Shown: positions 11,262 through 22,156, counted from the first letter of the stretch. The stretch is DNA of 64,000 nucleotides from Phytopythium helicoides (GCA_024867545.1 JANFNE010000007.1:1364001-1428000), one strand, 5' to 3'. The notes: a model not told the origin generated them from the sequence alone. Made by a program: numbers and translations.

Positions 11262-11465
11262 AAGTCCAGCGGGGGATACCAGTATCTGAATGAGCAGCAG
11301 CGACGCGGCGACGGCGTGGGGCCCGACGGAATCTACAATCGGAGCTTTGTAGCACGATTGCACGCGTATCCCGTCACGCGAGCTCAGGACAGCAAGAACT
11401 TCCCGGACGAGTGGGTAGCAACTCTCGGGATTGGCAGACCTCCCCGCCAGTCCACCCCTTCATAG
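11262..11465 (+). pseudogene. Possible gene remnant (unidentified)
   Basis: A stop-free stretch reads KSSGGYQYLNEQQRRGDG onward to WVATLG before a TAG. The composition looks coding, but there is no start codon and no recognisable family. It is probably a truncated relic of a duplicated gene or element. Confidence 0.2.
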
Positions 11466-12234
11466 AGTCCGCAAGAGAGCGTTTGGAGCTCCGCACGGCT
11501 CTGCCCGTGGTCGAGGACGAGCCGAATCAACGAGTTCCCGAGATTGAACTGCAGAGGTTCGGCGCCACCCAGCCGGCAGAGCGGAACTCAAAGTCGTTCA
11601 TAGAGCTTCATGACCAAACCTTGCGGCATGTAGAGAGAGAGCGTCGCGCAGCTGGAGCATCGTTGAAAGAAGCTGCCTGTCCAAGCTTCTTTGTGGCCTC
11701 ATGCAATGTAGCAGGCACTTGCAGTGAGTGCTCGTTTGGAGCAGCTCGAAAACACATGCTGCCTCACGCGGTAGCATAGCGAGCCCAAGACAGCCAATCG
11801 AGTAATGCGGCGCGGACTGGCTCCTGACCAATCGAGTCGGATGTGGCGCGTGGCGGGTTACCGCGAGTCACTTCATCAAAATACAAATTGATCTTAGCTA
11901 TATGATTTTAAAAGGTAATTTGTAGTGAAGATGACCAAAATCAGCGTCTTGATATCGCGCATGAATCACTCTTCAGAGGTTGAACATCCTCAACGCGTGA
12001 CGTACGTAGCTGCTCGCTTCCTACAGTACAAGCCCCACTGCAACCGGCCCAGCCTTTCCGCACACACTGTTCGAGCCCACTGTTGCGCTGCCATGCACGT
12101 CGTCGGGCCGCCGGCCGGCCGCTTGCTTCCTGCTCTTCCCACGCGACTCACTCGCCGATTTCCTTCCCGCTCCCGACAGTCGGAAGGCTCCAACTCGCTT
12201 GCCAACCGGCAGCAGCAGTACCAACAGCAGAGCA

Positions 12235-13586
12235 ATGGTGTGGCGAAGTGTGGCGGCTGCGGCGGCGCTGCTGTGCATGCAGCACGCGCAGGCCTTCCAG
12301 GTCACGCTCAAGAACCAGTGCACGGGCTCCATGATCCTCTTCGACTCGTCCACGACCGAGACCATCGCCGAGGGCAGCTCCACAACGCGCACCATCTCAC
12401 CCAACTCGGGCGCGCACGTCTACCGCTACGGCACGGGCGCGCAGGCTACTCGTACGTTGGATTTAATGGCAGCAATGGGGCTCCTTGGCTTTGCAAGTGC
12501 CCGCCCGATCGAAGTCGTCTCGGTGGTCTAACGTGTGCACACGTCGCATGCTTTGCTGTCTGCAGTGGCCGAGTTCTCGGGCGACGGCGGCTTCGCCTGG
12601 TACGACATCTCCATCATCCCGACGAGCTCCACGCAGGGGGTGCGTCTGCTTGCGTCCTACACCGTGATTGCTTGCCCAAGAAACTAATACTCAACCTCTG
12701 ACCGATGCAGCCGGACTACTGCTCCAGTCTCGCGGACTGCAAGGCGTACACGGGCGGCGTGGGCTTCAATGTGGCCATGCAGATCACACCCGACACGACC
12801 AACAGTGACCGCTGCGTGCAGCTCAACTGCCCGGCTGACGGCTGCGACGACGCCTACCAGTACCCCAAGGATGACACCAAGACGCACGCGTGCGCCATTG
12901 ACACGGACTTCACTGTCACCTTCTGCTACACCAACTCGGTGTCGACGCCCGAGCCGACCACGGCGACGCCCGAGCCAACCACGGCGACGCCCGAGCCCAC
13001 GCCGGAGCCGACGACGGCCACTCCTGAGCCGACGACGGCCACCCCCGAGCCCACGACCGCCACGCCGGAGCCCTCGACTGAGGTGCCCTCGTCGTCGGCC
13101 TCTGGCTCGATCGGCAACGAGGCTGATGGCAGCTGGACCCTCGACTCCCTTGTTGGATCGGGAAGCGATGTCGGCAGCGTCTCCGGCTCGGCGTCCAACT
13201 CGACGAGCCTGGACGACGCCGGTGATGACTCGGTTGCCTCGGACTACGATGTTGAGGGAACCGTGAAGTCGCCCACGACATCGGATGACAACACCTCGAC
13301 TGGTACCGTGTCCATCGGCGGCTCGCCGTCCACCACGAGCAGTGACAGCGAGAGTGGCAGTGCTGAGAAGGCCAACACGCAGTCGAGCGATTCGACGGAC
13401 GGCAGCCCGGCCTTGGTGGCGGTTGGCATCGGTGCGGCGGCTACCGTCGCTGCTGTTGCGGCCGTGTACCAAATCCGCAAGAAGAAGGCCGAGCTCGACG
13501 AGCTGGACAACAAGACGCCGGTCGAAACGGGTGCCCGGGCTGGCACCATCGTCATGTCGACGCCCAACGGCAGCATGCTGCTTTAG
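12235..13586 (+). CDS. Thaumatin-like cell-surface protein with Thr/Pro stalk and C-terminal anchor (3 exons)
   Basis: Exons are 12235-12451, 12566-12639 and 12711-13586, with GT..AG introns that keep the frame. The N-terminus is a signal peptide (MVWRSVAAAAALLCMQHAQA). FQVTLKNQCTGSMILFDSS and later CVQLNCPADGCDDAYQYPKDD followed by a final ...TDFTVTFC are typical of the thaumatin/PR-5 fold, in which paired cysteines make disulphides. The fold is followed by a mucin-like stalk with repeated EPTTATP units, a Ser/Asp-rich region, one transmembrane helix (VAVGIGAAATVAAVAAVY) and a short basic tail. This predicts a wall-facing plasma-membrane protein. The domain is shorter than plant thaumatins. 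Beta-glucan binding is possible by family analogy only. Confidence 0.85.
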
Positions 13587-13821
13587 ACGGCGCGTCGGTC
13601 TTTTGTTTATATGTCGGGTCGGGACCGCGCGGGCGACTGCTTCGAGCGGCGGCGAGGGACGGAGACTGCGTTGGAACAGCAACGCTCGAGCTGCCTGCCC
13701 GGGTCTGTGGTTCCCGCTCGGTAGCGTCAATATGATCCCTTGTTCCTTTCCCTCTCATGACTGGAGTTTTCATCACTAGTGTAGGCAAGACATTCTCTCG
13801 TGTATTCCAAACCACCACTGC

Positions 13822-14637
13822 TCACTTGAGCAGCGCCTGGACATCCGGGCGGCTCTGCTCGCGCGCGGACAGCCGCTGCACGACTCGCTCCATCTCTTCA
13901 CGACGACCGAGCTTTGCGAGCGCGTGCAGATGCGGGTACTTGTCGAGCGGCGGGAGCTTGGGCTGCACAGCTCGATGAGCTTCGTGCAGCGCCAGGAGCA
14001 CCTCAAACTGCTCCTGCTCATGCAGCATGGAGGCGATCTGGCTGCGGTCTGCCTGGCGCAGCGGGAGCTCCTTGTACGCCTCGACGGCCTCTTCAAAGCG
14101 GCCTCTCCACAGCAGCTCCTTGACAATGAGCGCTGCCGGGAGCGGGTTCTTGCGCGCCACGGTGGTGGTGCTGCCGTCCTCGTTGACAACGGACCTCGAC
14201 TGCGCCACCGCCGCTCGGTGGCGCGCGTAGACGGCCAGGTAGGCGCTGAGCGGCGCGCGCGAGAGGAAGAACTGGCGCAGGTAGAACTGTCGCCACACCT
14301 GGTCGCGCACCATGTTGGTCCATGGCTGCAGCACGTCGACCACCTGCTCGATCTGCTCGGCGCTCGCCTCTCGCTCGCCCTCGGGCGCGTGCAGCTGCGC
14401 GTAGAGCCACCGCACGAGCGGCGAGAGCCTCTTGACGCGCTCGGGCGCCTGCAGCAGCTCCGCGTTGGGCCGCAGCGCCAGCGGCCGGTCCTTGGCCGTG
14501 TGCCAGAGCTTCAGGTGCGTCAGCAGCCGACGCGAGAGCTCCGCAGGCGTCGAGGGCGCCGCCACGAGCTCCCGCAGCGCCGCGGAGGCCGCGCGCGGCG
14601 CCGTCGAGAGCCGCGAGCGCAGCAGCAGGCGGCTCAT
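13822..14637 (-). CDS. Small helical-repeat protein, probably mitochondrial
   Basis: The start at 14637 gives MSRLLLRSRLSTAPRAASAA, an Arg/Ser/Ala-rich acid-free leader typical of a mitochondrial presequence. An earlier in-frame upstream extension lacks this feature at its end. The 271-residue protein is almost entirely helical, and its C-terminal half resembles PPR/TPR pairs (LLWRGRFEEAVEAYKELP, LLALHEAHRAV, LAKLGRREEMERVVQRL). A role in mitochondrial RNA metabolism or translation is plausible but not shown. Intronless. The long plus-strand frame over the same DNA (13924-15357) is its antisense shadow. Confidence 0.65.
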   Translation of the reverse strand: MSRLLLRSRLSTAPRAASAALRELVAAPSTPAELSRRLLTHLKLWHTAKDRPLALRPNAELLQAPERVKRLSPLVRWLYAQLHAPEGEREASAEQIEQVVDVLQPWTNMVRDQVWRQFYLRQFFLSRAPLSAYLAVYARHRAAVAQSRSVVNEDGSTTTVARKNPLPAALIVKELLWRGRFEEAVEAYKELPLRQADRSQIASMLHEQEQFEVLLALHEAHRAVQPKLPPLDKYPHLHALAKLGRREEMERVVQRLSAREQSRPDVQALLK

Positions 14638-15682
14638 GACGACTGGATGGGGGGTTCTCGTAGCTCTTCGCGAATGGTGTGTGACACACCACGAAAAAGG
14701 CAACTTGTGACGTTGCGTCGTGGTCGGTCGACTTGGGGTGTGTGGAGATGGTTGGAGCGATTGCTGGATGTTCTCGTTGTTGCTGTGGGGAAAGGAGGAT
14801 CGCAGTGTCATGTGGCTGTGTCGACGGAGATCAGAGATCCATCGTGTCATCAAGCGCTGTGTGGCATCGTTGCATGGTGCCGACCTCACTTCCTGGACGA
14901 CTCGTTGACGGCGTCCACGAACACTAGTGGAGACGGAACGTTCCTCAGAAGCGGTGCGGTCATTAGCTTGCGGGCGTACTTGAAGCGGCGCCGCTCCTAC
15001 CCAGTTGAGGTCAACTCCAAGCCGGAACAGGCGTCAGTGCGAACAATAGATTGCTGGCGGACGGCGAGCAGATCTCCACCGCAGCAGCACGGCGTCGTTG
15101 CTACAAGGATGAGGAGTGTGGCCGTAGTGGCGGCTCGGGCGTTCTGCTCGCCAGGTCTCGATGTAGAGGCGAAACGCGTAGCCCATGCAGCAAGCGGCTT
15201 GAGCGAAGCCGTTCGAAGCCAGCGAGTGGGTAGCTCACTCCCACTTCAACCAGGTATATGGCGCTCATCACGAGGCTGTTTTGTCCGAACATTAGAGTCT
15301 CCTGTTGAAAGTTTGCAGCACAGCCAGCATGAACAAAAGACTAAACAAGACACTTGAGCACGACTACAATGGACTTCAAGAAGGCGGTGCGTCCAGCCCA
15401 AACAGTCCATTATCCTCTCCAATACATGGCGGTATCTTCAAGACGAGACTCATGCCGCTGAACGGCACCAACCCGCACTTCCATGGAAGCGGCGGCGTTC
15501 GTTTCGAGTCCCGTCGTTGCGTCCGGCTGCAAAGCGCGACTTTCTCCCCACGGTTTCTGCATTGCTTGATCTCCCAACCGTTGGCCGCTGCCAACTCTGC
15601 AACTGATCACTTTGCAACTGGCGGGCTCCGTCCACGGTCACCTTCCGCCCACCCGCGGTCTCAGGACGAGTCGCTCAGTTGG
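14638..15682. other. Divergent intergenic region
   Basis: About one kilobase lies between the mitochondrial-type gene (minus) and the FYVE gene (plus). In-frame sequence upstream of the chosen FYVE start runs back to 15305, so an N-terminal extension or an upstream exon is possible between 15305 and 15682. Otherwise I see nothing. Confidence 0.35.
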
Positions 15683-17923
15683 ATGGAGTTTCCGCTGTCG
15701 CCCGGCTTCTTCCCGGCCGTGCGGCTCTCGCAGTCCGAGAGCCGAGCATATGCTCAGCGAGCCGAGCCGGCCGCTCGCTCGTTGCTGCGATTGCTTCGAG
15801 ACCCCAACTGGCGCAAGGTCTCGTCTCCAGTGCGTGGTGTCGATGGTGTTGCCACGCTCGCCAAGATGTTGCGGATCGACGTCGATGCGACTGCAGCCGC
15901 ATGCTTGCTGGTCTGCGGATCGTCACTGGCGGCTGGATCCGTCCGGGAGGTGGTTGAAGCTATCGGATCTCCGAATTCGGACGAATACCGCCGCGCAATG
16001 GCGTTCGTGCACGAGTCACGATTTCTGGATGCTGTATCGCTCTGCAGTGTCAACACTGAGACCAAGACGTCGCCGACGACAACTATCAAGTGGTCTGCTT
16101 TTCGCGATGAAGGACGAAAAGGAAGCCTCAGTGGTCCGCCGAGCTCGTCATCAACTCCCTCAACACCCTCCAGCACGTCATCGGCACTCGTGAACGGAAC
16201 CGACTACTGCTTTCTAGAGCACGCGGGCGTACTCCTGGATGATGCGAACGCTGTCGAGAACGTCTTCTCGCCGCGATCCTCGCCCAAGAAGAAGCGACAG
16301 AGCAAAGAGCGGGAGGTTGGCTATGTGGTGCAGGAGTCGATCGACCGTGCTCGAGAAGTGCCATCGTTTGCTGCTGTCGGCTTGCGTCGTGGAGACTTGC
16401 GTCGCGCTGGCACACTAGTGCTGCCGACTTCTCGAGCTGGTGTTGTCCAGGTGTCCACTGTGCTGCAAGTGTTCCTCGACCCTAACTCTTCCATTGACGG
16501 TGCGTCCTCATCCCGACGTCAATCTATCATTGAGCAGCAGTTGCTCCGTCGTGTCGCTAGCGTCTCGCGAATTGAGCTGCTGCTAGACAGGAGACGTCTG
16601 TCTCGTGTTCAGCGAGTCCCCAAGTCTGAGTGGATTGCCGACGAGCTTCGTCGAGCATGTGCTGTTTGTGCCAAGTTGTTCGCGCTGAGAAGGCGTAAGC
16701 ACCACTGCCGAGTCTGCGGAGAGGTTGTGTGCGCGTCTTGCTCGCCAATGAGCGACGCATGTGGCATTCGTGTGTGCACCAGGTGCCTTGTGCAAACGCG
16801 AAAAAGCGTGAATTACACGGCAACTCCGGCTGCCACAATCAACCAGAAGGAAGAAGAACAACCTTACACAACCGAGCCAAAGGAAGAAACCAAGCTGGAA
16901 GCGAAAGCAGATTCCGAGCGCGCTGCGTCTATCGTGGATCGTTCGTCAGAGTCGTCAGATGGCAGCAATTTTTCCATTGCACTTAGCGAGTCTATTATGT
17001 CGATCCGGGAATGTGGATGGGTCTCGGACGAGCGACCTCACAGCGCGTGGGCAGTCAACACACGACCACATCTTGTCTCTCGGGTCCCCAGTAGGTTTGC
17101 AGGAGTTCCTACAGCCACCCACACAATGCATAACGGTATGCACATTCCACCTTCGCCCTCGTCGTCGCCCAGCTCAAGCAGCTTCTCCCTCAGCGATTTG
17201 GACACCTTTGAGGATCTGCTGGCTGTTCATGACATTGACCACGATGTGGACGACTCGCTCAGTGCGGACGGCGACATTGACGAAGACAACCAGCAGACAC
17301 ACAATCATCAGCACTCGGTCGACGATGTACTGGAGCGGATTCGTTCCATGCGGGCAGATCTGTCTGCACTCTCATCTGCCTACCCGCGGGTCTCCTCGTT
17401 GCCACCCACGTCTGGATCTGTGCGACCGCCCCCGGAAGCTACTGTAGACGTGGACTACATCAGCTCGAGCAGCGATTTCAATCTGCTGCAACCCGAGTCA
17501 TTAGTCGTGTCGAACCAGCAAGACGCAGGCGAGAAATCTCGTCGATCCAACTTGTCGAGCTTCACCGGGAGTACGGTTCTGGACTTGGATGACTATGATG
17601 AAAACAACGACTCGGATGACGAGAGTGAGGACGGTGTTGATAGCGTGCACCCTCATGCTGGCCGAATGCGAAGCAACAGTCAGGCAGAGCTTCAGGCGCT
17701 GCGACGACAAGTCGAAGGTCTTCATCGGTCGCTTGAAGCCGCGACGAATAAGCTTCAAACGTACGAGGCAATGGCTATCGGACGTGGGAGCCGAATGAGT
17801 TTGAGAAGAAAGAAAAACAGCCGACGGCACGATCGCGGGCTCGATCCGAACGTGCGAAGGTCGTATGAAGCGCTTGTAGCAGAGTTGCACGAGCTGATGG
17901 GATTGCCAACTCCAGGAGAGTGA
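15683..17923 (+). CDS. FYVE zinc-finger protein with START-like N-terminus
   Basis: The chosen ATG gives MEFPLSPGFFP, the kind of N-terminus seen in oomycete FYVE/START proteins; an open frame continues upstream to 15305 with non-domain-like sequence. Residues 1-310 look like a divergent START-like lipid-binding module. A FYVE finger spans about residues 316-370, with the diagnostic RRKHHCRVCGEVVCASC and further CxxC pairs; it should bind two zinc ions and PtdIns3P on endosomes. The rest is acidic and disordered, ending in a short coiled coil (AELQALRRQVEGLHRSLEAA) and a basic tail. Intronless, 746 residues. The likely job is endosomal trafficking or lipid sensing. Confidence 0.8.
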   Translation: MEFPLSPGFFPAVRLSQSESRAYAQRAEPAARSLLRLLRDPNWRKVSSPVRGVDGVATLAKMLRIDVDATAAACLLVCGSSLAAGSVREVVEAIGSPNSDEYRRAMAFVHESRFLDAVSLCSVNTETKTSPTTTIKWSAFRDEGRKGSLSGPPSSSSTPSTPSSTSSALVNGTDYCFLEHAGVLLDDANAVENVFSPRSSPKKKRQSKEREVGYVVQESIDRAREVPSFAAVGLRRGDLRRAGTLVLPTSRAGVVQVSTVLQVFLDPNSSIDGASSSRRQSIIEQQLLRRVASVSRIELLLDRRRLSRVQRVPKSEWIADELRRACAVCAKLFALRRRKHHCRVCGEVVCASCSPMSDACGIRVCTRCLVQTRKSVNYTATPAATINQKEEEQPYTTEPKEETKLEAKADSERAASIVDRSSESSDGSNFSIALSESIMSIRECGWVSDERPHSAWAVNTRPHLVSRVPSRFAGVPTATHTMHNGMHIPPSPSSSPSSSSFSLSDLDTFEDLLAVHDIDHDVDDSLSADGDIDEDNQQTHNHQHSVDDVLERIRSMRADLSALSSAYPRVSSLPPTSGSVRPPPEATVDVDYISSSSDFNLLQPESLVVSNQQDAGEKSRRSNLSSFTGSTVLDLDDYDENNDSDDESEDGVDSVHPHAGRMRSNSQAELQALRRQVEGLHRSLEAATNKLQTYEAMAIGRGSRMSLRRKKNSRRHDRGLDPNVRRSYEALVAELHELMGLPTPGE

Positions 17924-18201
17924 TGTGGTGCCTGTAGTGCATGCGTTGGTGTTGTGGATGTTGAGTGGAAACGTGAATATCATGTCGAAACATCTGAAGG
18001 AAACAAGTCATGGCTGTGCCGTTCAATCAGTGCTAGCACCATGAGAATGGATCTTTGAAAGTAAAAGAGCGCAATGCCGACATGTAAGTGTGTGTTAGAC
18101 TTTAGCATGCAGTCCTAGCTTGGTCATCCACAACAGCATTCTCACTCGTCCTGGAAGAAGACTCTGACAGCAATTTCCGTGCTCAAAAACGTCGCTGCTC
18201 A

Positions 18202-18429
18202 TCATTTCTTGCGAGCCGACTTTTGATCTCCGTGGTTGCCATGACTGGTTGGGTTGGGCTGTGTCGACTTTGCTGCACTTTTCGTGGTCCCGCGGGTCTT
18301 GTAGTACAGCTCATTGTTTGGGTTGAGTTGTTTTGCGCGGTTGTCATTCGCTGTCTTTTGCGAGAAGTCCGTGCTTCCTTGGCGCTTGTCCGTATTAGAT
18401 GGGTTGTGCTGGTTCGCGCGGTTCGCCAT
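18202..18429 (-). CDS. Small hydrophilic protein with NRAxQxNPxN repeats
   Basis: This is a 75-residue frame starting MANRANQHNPSNTDK. It carries two copies of an N-R-A-x-Q-x-N-P-x-N motif, the second followed by ELYYKTRG. The protein has no hydrophobic segment and ends in a basic tail (SARKK); it is likely disordered. A related but broken copy lies at 19085-19317. An initiator-like element sits 32-49 bases upstream, supporting the start. Function unknown. A longer overlapping minus frame (18183-18491) is out of phase and less convincing. Confidence 0.6.
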   Translation of the reverse strand: MANRANQHNPSNTDKRQGSTDFSQKTANDNRAKQLNPNNELYYKTRGTTKSAAKSTQPNPTSHGNHGDQKSARKK

Positions 18430-18460
18430 GGCGGGGCTGTGAGCTTGCGGTTGAGAACTT

Positions 18461-18478
18461 CCTTTCTGGAATGAGTGG
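18461..18478 (-). promoter_or_regulatory. Initiator-like element of the NRAxQ gene
   Basis: On the minus strand it reads CCACTCATTCCAGAAAGG. CTCATTCC matches the oomycete initiator core; the FPR half is weak. Confidence 0.4.
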
Positions 18479-19084
18479 ACGGGAAAAACACTACTAGAAC
18501 CTACACGGGACAGGGTTCTGCCATCTTCTGCCAGAATTCAATTTTCCTCGCGATTGGAGAGGCAAATGGAGGAGCAAAGTGCCGCGTTACTGATGGTTGT
18601 GGCGGTTTTCTTTGTTTTCCGCTGCGCTCCTCGTGGGCGATACGACACAAGCTGCCATAAGAAGGATGATCGATACTATCGCGGGATCCAGGTGGTACAA
18701 ACTACTACAACGATGAGGTTGCGAAAAGGAACCGAGTGGTTCTAGTCATCCGGACCTTATATGAGTACTATATCTACCGTTCTCGCGTCGCCACAAGCCA
18801 CAATGTTTCGATCGCGAGGAACAACCACGCGAACTAACTAAATTCCAACATCGACGTCTGCTACATGAGCTGCGGGGACAATGACCGCTCTCGCAAGCGC
18901 GCGCTTGACAGCCCAGCCAACCAACTCAATCCCAACAGTCTGACACTTCAATATTTCCACAATAATTAGTACTGCCATTCTACGAAGCCAGCCATGAAAA
19001 TGAGTAAGGCGGGAATAACCACACTCCATCAAGGTCAAGGGAATGAAGACCTCGAGCTGTTACTGTAGTTCTCGTCTGAGGTCC

Positions 19085-19317
19085 TTTACACATCGTTGTG
19101 ATGGCACTGGAGGCGAAATTGGTGGCTCGTAAAATTCGTTTGGTTGGCTTGATTGTTGATGGCATGCTTGGGAGCAAATAGTGGTTCCTGGACTCTTGGA
19201 ATACACGTCGCTGCTTGGGTTCATTGATTGGTGTGGTTGTTGATGGCACGCTTGAGACAGAAAGCGTAGCGTCATTTTGATCGCTCGTTGACTCCTATTC
19301 TCAGGTTTATTCTCCAT
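19085..19317 (-). pseudogene. Frameshifted relative of the NRAxQxNPxN small protein
   Basis: Read in two frames, this stretch shows two decayed repeat units. AINNHTNQ runs into MNPSSDVYSKSPG after a frame change, and AINNQANQ is followed by PNEFYEPP after another. These match the N-x-A-N-Q-x-N-P-x-N...Y-x-[KS]-x-[RP]-G pattern of the intact gene at 18202-18429. Frame breaks after each ANQ block indicate a dead copy. Confidence 0.5.
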
Positions 19318-19485
19318 TCTTCGATATGGCGGAAGAAATATTCAAAGATTCATTTCAAGTGTGGCGGTCGAAATCGTAGCTCTCGAGATGCAGAATCGTT
19401 CCGTGCAAAAGATCAACAAGTGTGAAAGGATCACGCCAAATAAAGTTCTGTAGATTACCAAGGCACTTATTCATCTCGTCCACGC

Positions 19486-21237
19486 TCAAATCTCCAGCTG
19501 ATTGGATGCAATGGCGGCAGTAGCAACTACGGCGGCAGGTTTCCGCTCGTCCAGGTCATTCTCGACATTCATGTGAGGGGCGTCGTTCTCGTCATTTGTC
19601 TCATCTCCCTCCGGAACATCGGCAATCGAAAGTGGTGGCCGACCATCAGATGGAGGTGGGGTCGCAAATGAGTCCGAGCTGCGGAAGCTGCCACCAAAGC
19701 TGCCAGAGCTTGATCCCGAGCTTGAAGTGGCCGCCTTTTTGCGTGCCTCCATGGACTGCCGTGTGCGCAGCATCCAGCGGTTGGCACCAAGCTTGACACG
19801 CAGCAGCACGCTGAGCGACGTGACTCGGGTCACGGCACGCGCCACATCGGCGTCGTCCACCTGGACATGGTCCACGTGCGGATTGAGGAAAGTCTGGCGG
19901 TCGTAGTATCGCTTGCCTGCAGCATTCTCTTCAATACCCGCGAGCACCCACGGGTGGTTCTTGCACTGCTGGATGCTCCAGCGGGCCTCCGGGTCCTTGT
20001 TGAGCATGCCATGCAGCAGCTCGATGAGTCCGTCGGAGAACTCCGCCGAGCTGTTGTTGTCAAAATTGACGGGCGTCTTCTCAATCATCTCGAACAGCGT
20101 GACGACGTCCGGGTCATAGAACGGGATGGAGCCAAAGGCCAAGGCATGGATGGTGACGCCCAGAGCCCACACGTCCGCCGAGTAAGCGCTGAACGGGCCT
20201 CCTCGGAGCGTCTCGGGGGCCATGAAGGCGTAGGTGCCAGCCGTGGTCGACACGAGCCCGCGCTTCTTGCTGCCGTCCGAGGTGGGGGCGGCATCATCCT
20301 CGGCCTCTTCGGCGAAAAAGTGGGCGACGCCAAAGTCGGCGATCTTGAAGGTTCCGTCTCGGCCGACGAGGATGTTCTCGGGCTTGAGGTCGCGGTGGCA
20401 GATGTGGTTCTCGTGCAGGTACTCGAGTCCTAGCAGCAGCTGGCGCACACACTCGCGCAGCTCGGCCTCGGAGAAGGTAGCGGCCGCCGCGTCCCCACTG
20501 TGGCCCGGTGTGGCCGGTCCGCAGCGCTCGTAGCGTCGCTCGGTCGCGCGCCACTGCATGACCTGTCCGTCCGGCGCGTACTCTAGCAGCAGCACGAGCA
20601 TATCCGAGTCGTCGTCGAAGACCTCGAGCAGGTTGAGCAGGTTGCGGTGGTGCAGCTTCTTCATGATGGCGATCTCGACCTGCACCTTGTCGAGCGCCGT
20701 GGACACGACCATGCGGCGGCCCACGCGCTTGACGTCGCGCATCTTCTTGAGCAGCGACGTGCGGAACACCTTGAGCGCCACGAGCGCGTCCTCGTCCTCC
20801 TGGTTGCTGCCCTTGCGCCGCCCGAGCTGCACGACAGCCGTGGCGCCGCGGCCGAGCTCGCGGACGACCTCGTAGTTGTGGATGGCCGCGGGCCCGTCCA
20901 CAGTGGACGCGGCCACATCGTCCTCACCTGCGGACGACTCAACGGACGCCGTGGTCGTGGCCGAGTCGAGCGACTTGGCCGCTGCGGCCGGCGCCGCCGG
21001 CTTGTGGACGGGCGAGGCCGCGTCCTCCTCCGACTCGGACGAGGACGACGCCGACGACGGCGACGACAGCGAGCCCACGAGGTGCGTGGGGACGCTCGCG
21101 GGCGGCACGGCCGGCCGCGCGGACGGACGAGTGGACGGCGCGGACCGCGGCGGGGCCGACGCGCGGCGCGAGACCTTGCGCGCGGCCGCGTGGCTCGAGG
21201 TGGACGAGGCCGACCGGAAGAAGTCGAAGAAGCCCAT
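19486..21237 (-). CDS. CaMKK-like Ser/Thr protein kinase
   Basis: A 583-residue intronless frame. Residues 1-120 are disordered, with Ala/Ser/Pro-rich and acidic stretches. The kinase domain (about residues 125-430) has ELGRGATAVVQLG (glycine loop), VALKVF (beta-3 lysine), a long basic insert as in CaMKK and LKB1-activating kinases (RTSLLKKMRDVKRVGRR), HRDLKPEN near residue 280, DFG, an extended activation segment ending GTYAFMAPE, and RW in the last helix. All catalytic residues are present, so it should be active. The layout is nearest to CaMKK/SnAK kinases upstream of AMPK/SNF1-type kinases. I see no clear calmodulin-binding helix. The C-terminal 150 residues are low complexity. Confidence 0.85.
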   Translation of the reverse strand: MGFFDFFRSASSTSSHAAARKVSRRASAPPRSAPSTRPSARPAVPPASVPTHLVGSLSSPSSASSSSESEEDAASPVHKPAAPAAAAKSLDSATTTASVESSAGEDDVAASTVDGPAAIHNYEVVRELGRGATAVVQLGRRKGSNQEDEDALVALKVFRTSLLKKMRDVKRVGRRMVVSTALDKVQVEIAIMKKLHHRNLLNLLEVFDDDSDMLVLLLEYAPDGQVMQWRATERRYERCGPATPGHSGDAAAATFSEAELRECVRQLLLGLEYLHENHICHRDLKPENILVGRDGTFKIADFGVAHFFAEEAEDDAAPTSDGSKKRGLVSTTAGTYAFMAPETLRGGPFSAYSADVWALGVTIHALAFGSIPFYDPDVVTLFEMIEKTPVNFDNNSSAEFSDGLIELLHGMLNKDPEARWSIQQCKNHPWVLAGIEENAAGKRYYDRQTFLNPHVDHVQVDDADVARAVTRVTSLSVLLRVKLGANRWMLRTRQSMEARKKAATSSSGSSSGSFGGSFRSSDSFATPPPSDGRPPLSIADVPEGDETNDENDAPHMNVENDLDERKPAAVVATAAIASNQLEI

Positions 21238-21933
21238 GGCGGCCGCAAGGTGTGGACGCAGGTGCGGACGCGGACGCGGATGCGGACGGAGAGAATGCGG
21301 ACTGTGGCCGCGGCGGCCGTCCGCGCGGCTCGCAACTGGACGAGCCGCAGGGCTGAGCGAGGACGGTGCGTGGGTGGCGCGCTCGTACCGTAGATATTGG
21401 AATGCAGCGGTACGAAGGCGCTCTTGGTGTTTGTATGTGGATGACGCAGAGAACGGTTCAACCCATGTCCCAACATGATATATTCTAAATGATTTGCTAA
21501 AATTATCCGAATTATGAAATTATGCGCATGAGGTTGCGAAGGTTTTGCGAGCTTGGAAATGCAAGAATGGAAGGCATCAACCGGGCGATTGTATGCGATT
21601 GAGCGGGCTTTGGACACTGGATCTTTGCTGCAAAATCCAACCAAAAATCCGAAAATGCTCGAAATGTAAAGGCAGTTGCCGACTCTTAGCGTCTCACCAG
21701 TTGCTGGTGAGCAACTGACGCCTCCTGCGAGCAGCGGCTGTCGTCGCTCTCCATGGAGCTTGAGGCCTTGCGTCGAGGTCGGAGCGCCAGTCGATCGTTC
21801 CAGCTGCTAACAGATCTTTCCGCCATCGCGTTGCACATGCAAAATTAACAGCACGCAAGAGTTACATCTCGGCTCGAAGAAATGCATCACTGCAGCACTA
21901 CGCGACGAGCAATCAGCATCTAGGTCGCAATTG

Positions 21934-22095
21934 ATGTTTTTGTTCACGGGTTTGGAGCAGGATCGGCAAGTGATCACCACGAAAACGAACATGTCGAAGC
22001 TTGTCGCGTGTCGAGTCAGCCGTGACAATATGAACCTATGTGCGAACTTCAAGTACGTGGCAGTGGGAGGCTTCATGGTGTGGGTGGGTGGGTGA
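21934..22095 (+). CDS. Small ORF, possible 3' remnant of a larger gene
   Basis: An ATG-initiated 53-codon frame ends NFKYVAVGGFMVWVGG. The DNA around NFKYVA (22045-22061) matches 17 bases found just after the stop of the ankyrin-kinase gene (31253-31269, one base different), where the same frame would read NFKYVAGGWLHW. It may be the tail of a decayed paralogue rather than a gene. Unrecognised otherwise. Confidence 0.25.
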   Translation: MFLFTGLEQDRQVITTKTNMSKLVACRVSRDNMNLCANFKYVAVGGFMVWVGG

Positions 22096-22156
22096 ATGGA
22101 TCTGTTGAGTTGACAAAGGGCTCACCACGAGTCGCATGGGTTGGTCAAGTCAAAGC

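Larger units (their letters stand above)
10656..12234. other. Gene-poor intergenic region with possible decayed coding pieces
   Basis: There is no intact gene in this 1.6-kb gap. Two short stretches look like old coding DNA and are listed separately (10759-10968 minus, 11262-11465 plus). A third open frame, 11411-11779 plus, begins at a GTG and is hydrophilic but unrecognised. The last 250 bases should contain the promoter of the thaumatin-like gene. Confidence 0.4.

Noticed and set aside
13924..15357. 477-residue plus-strand open frame
   Set aside because: The first part is antisense to the mitochondrial-type helical protein and Arg/Leu/Gln-rich; the remainder has no domain features.
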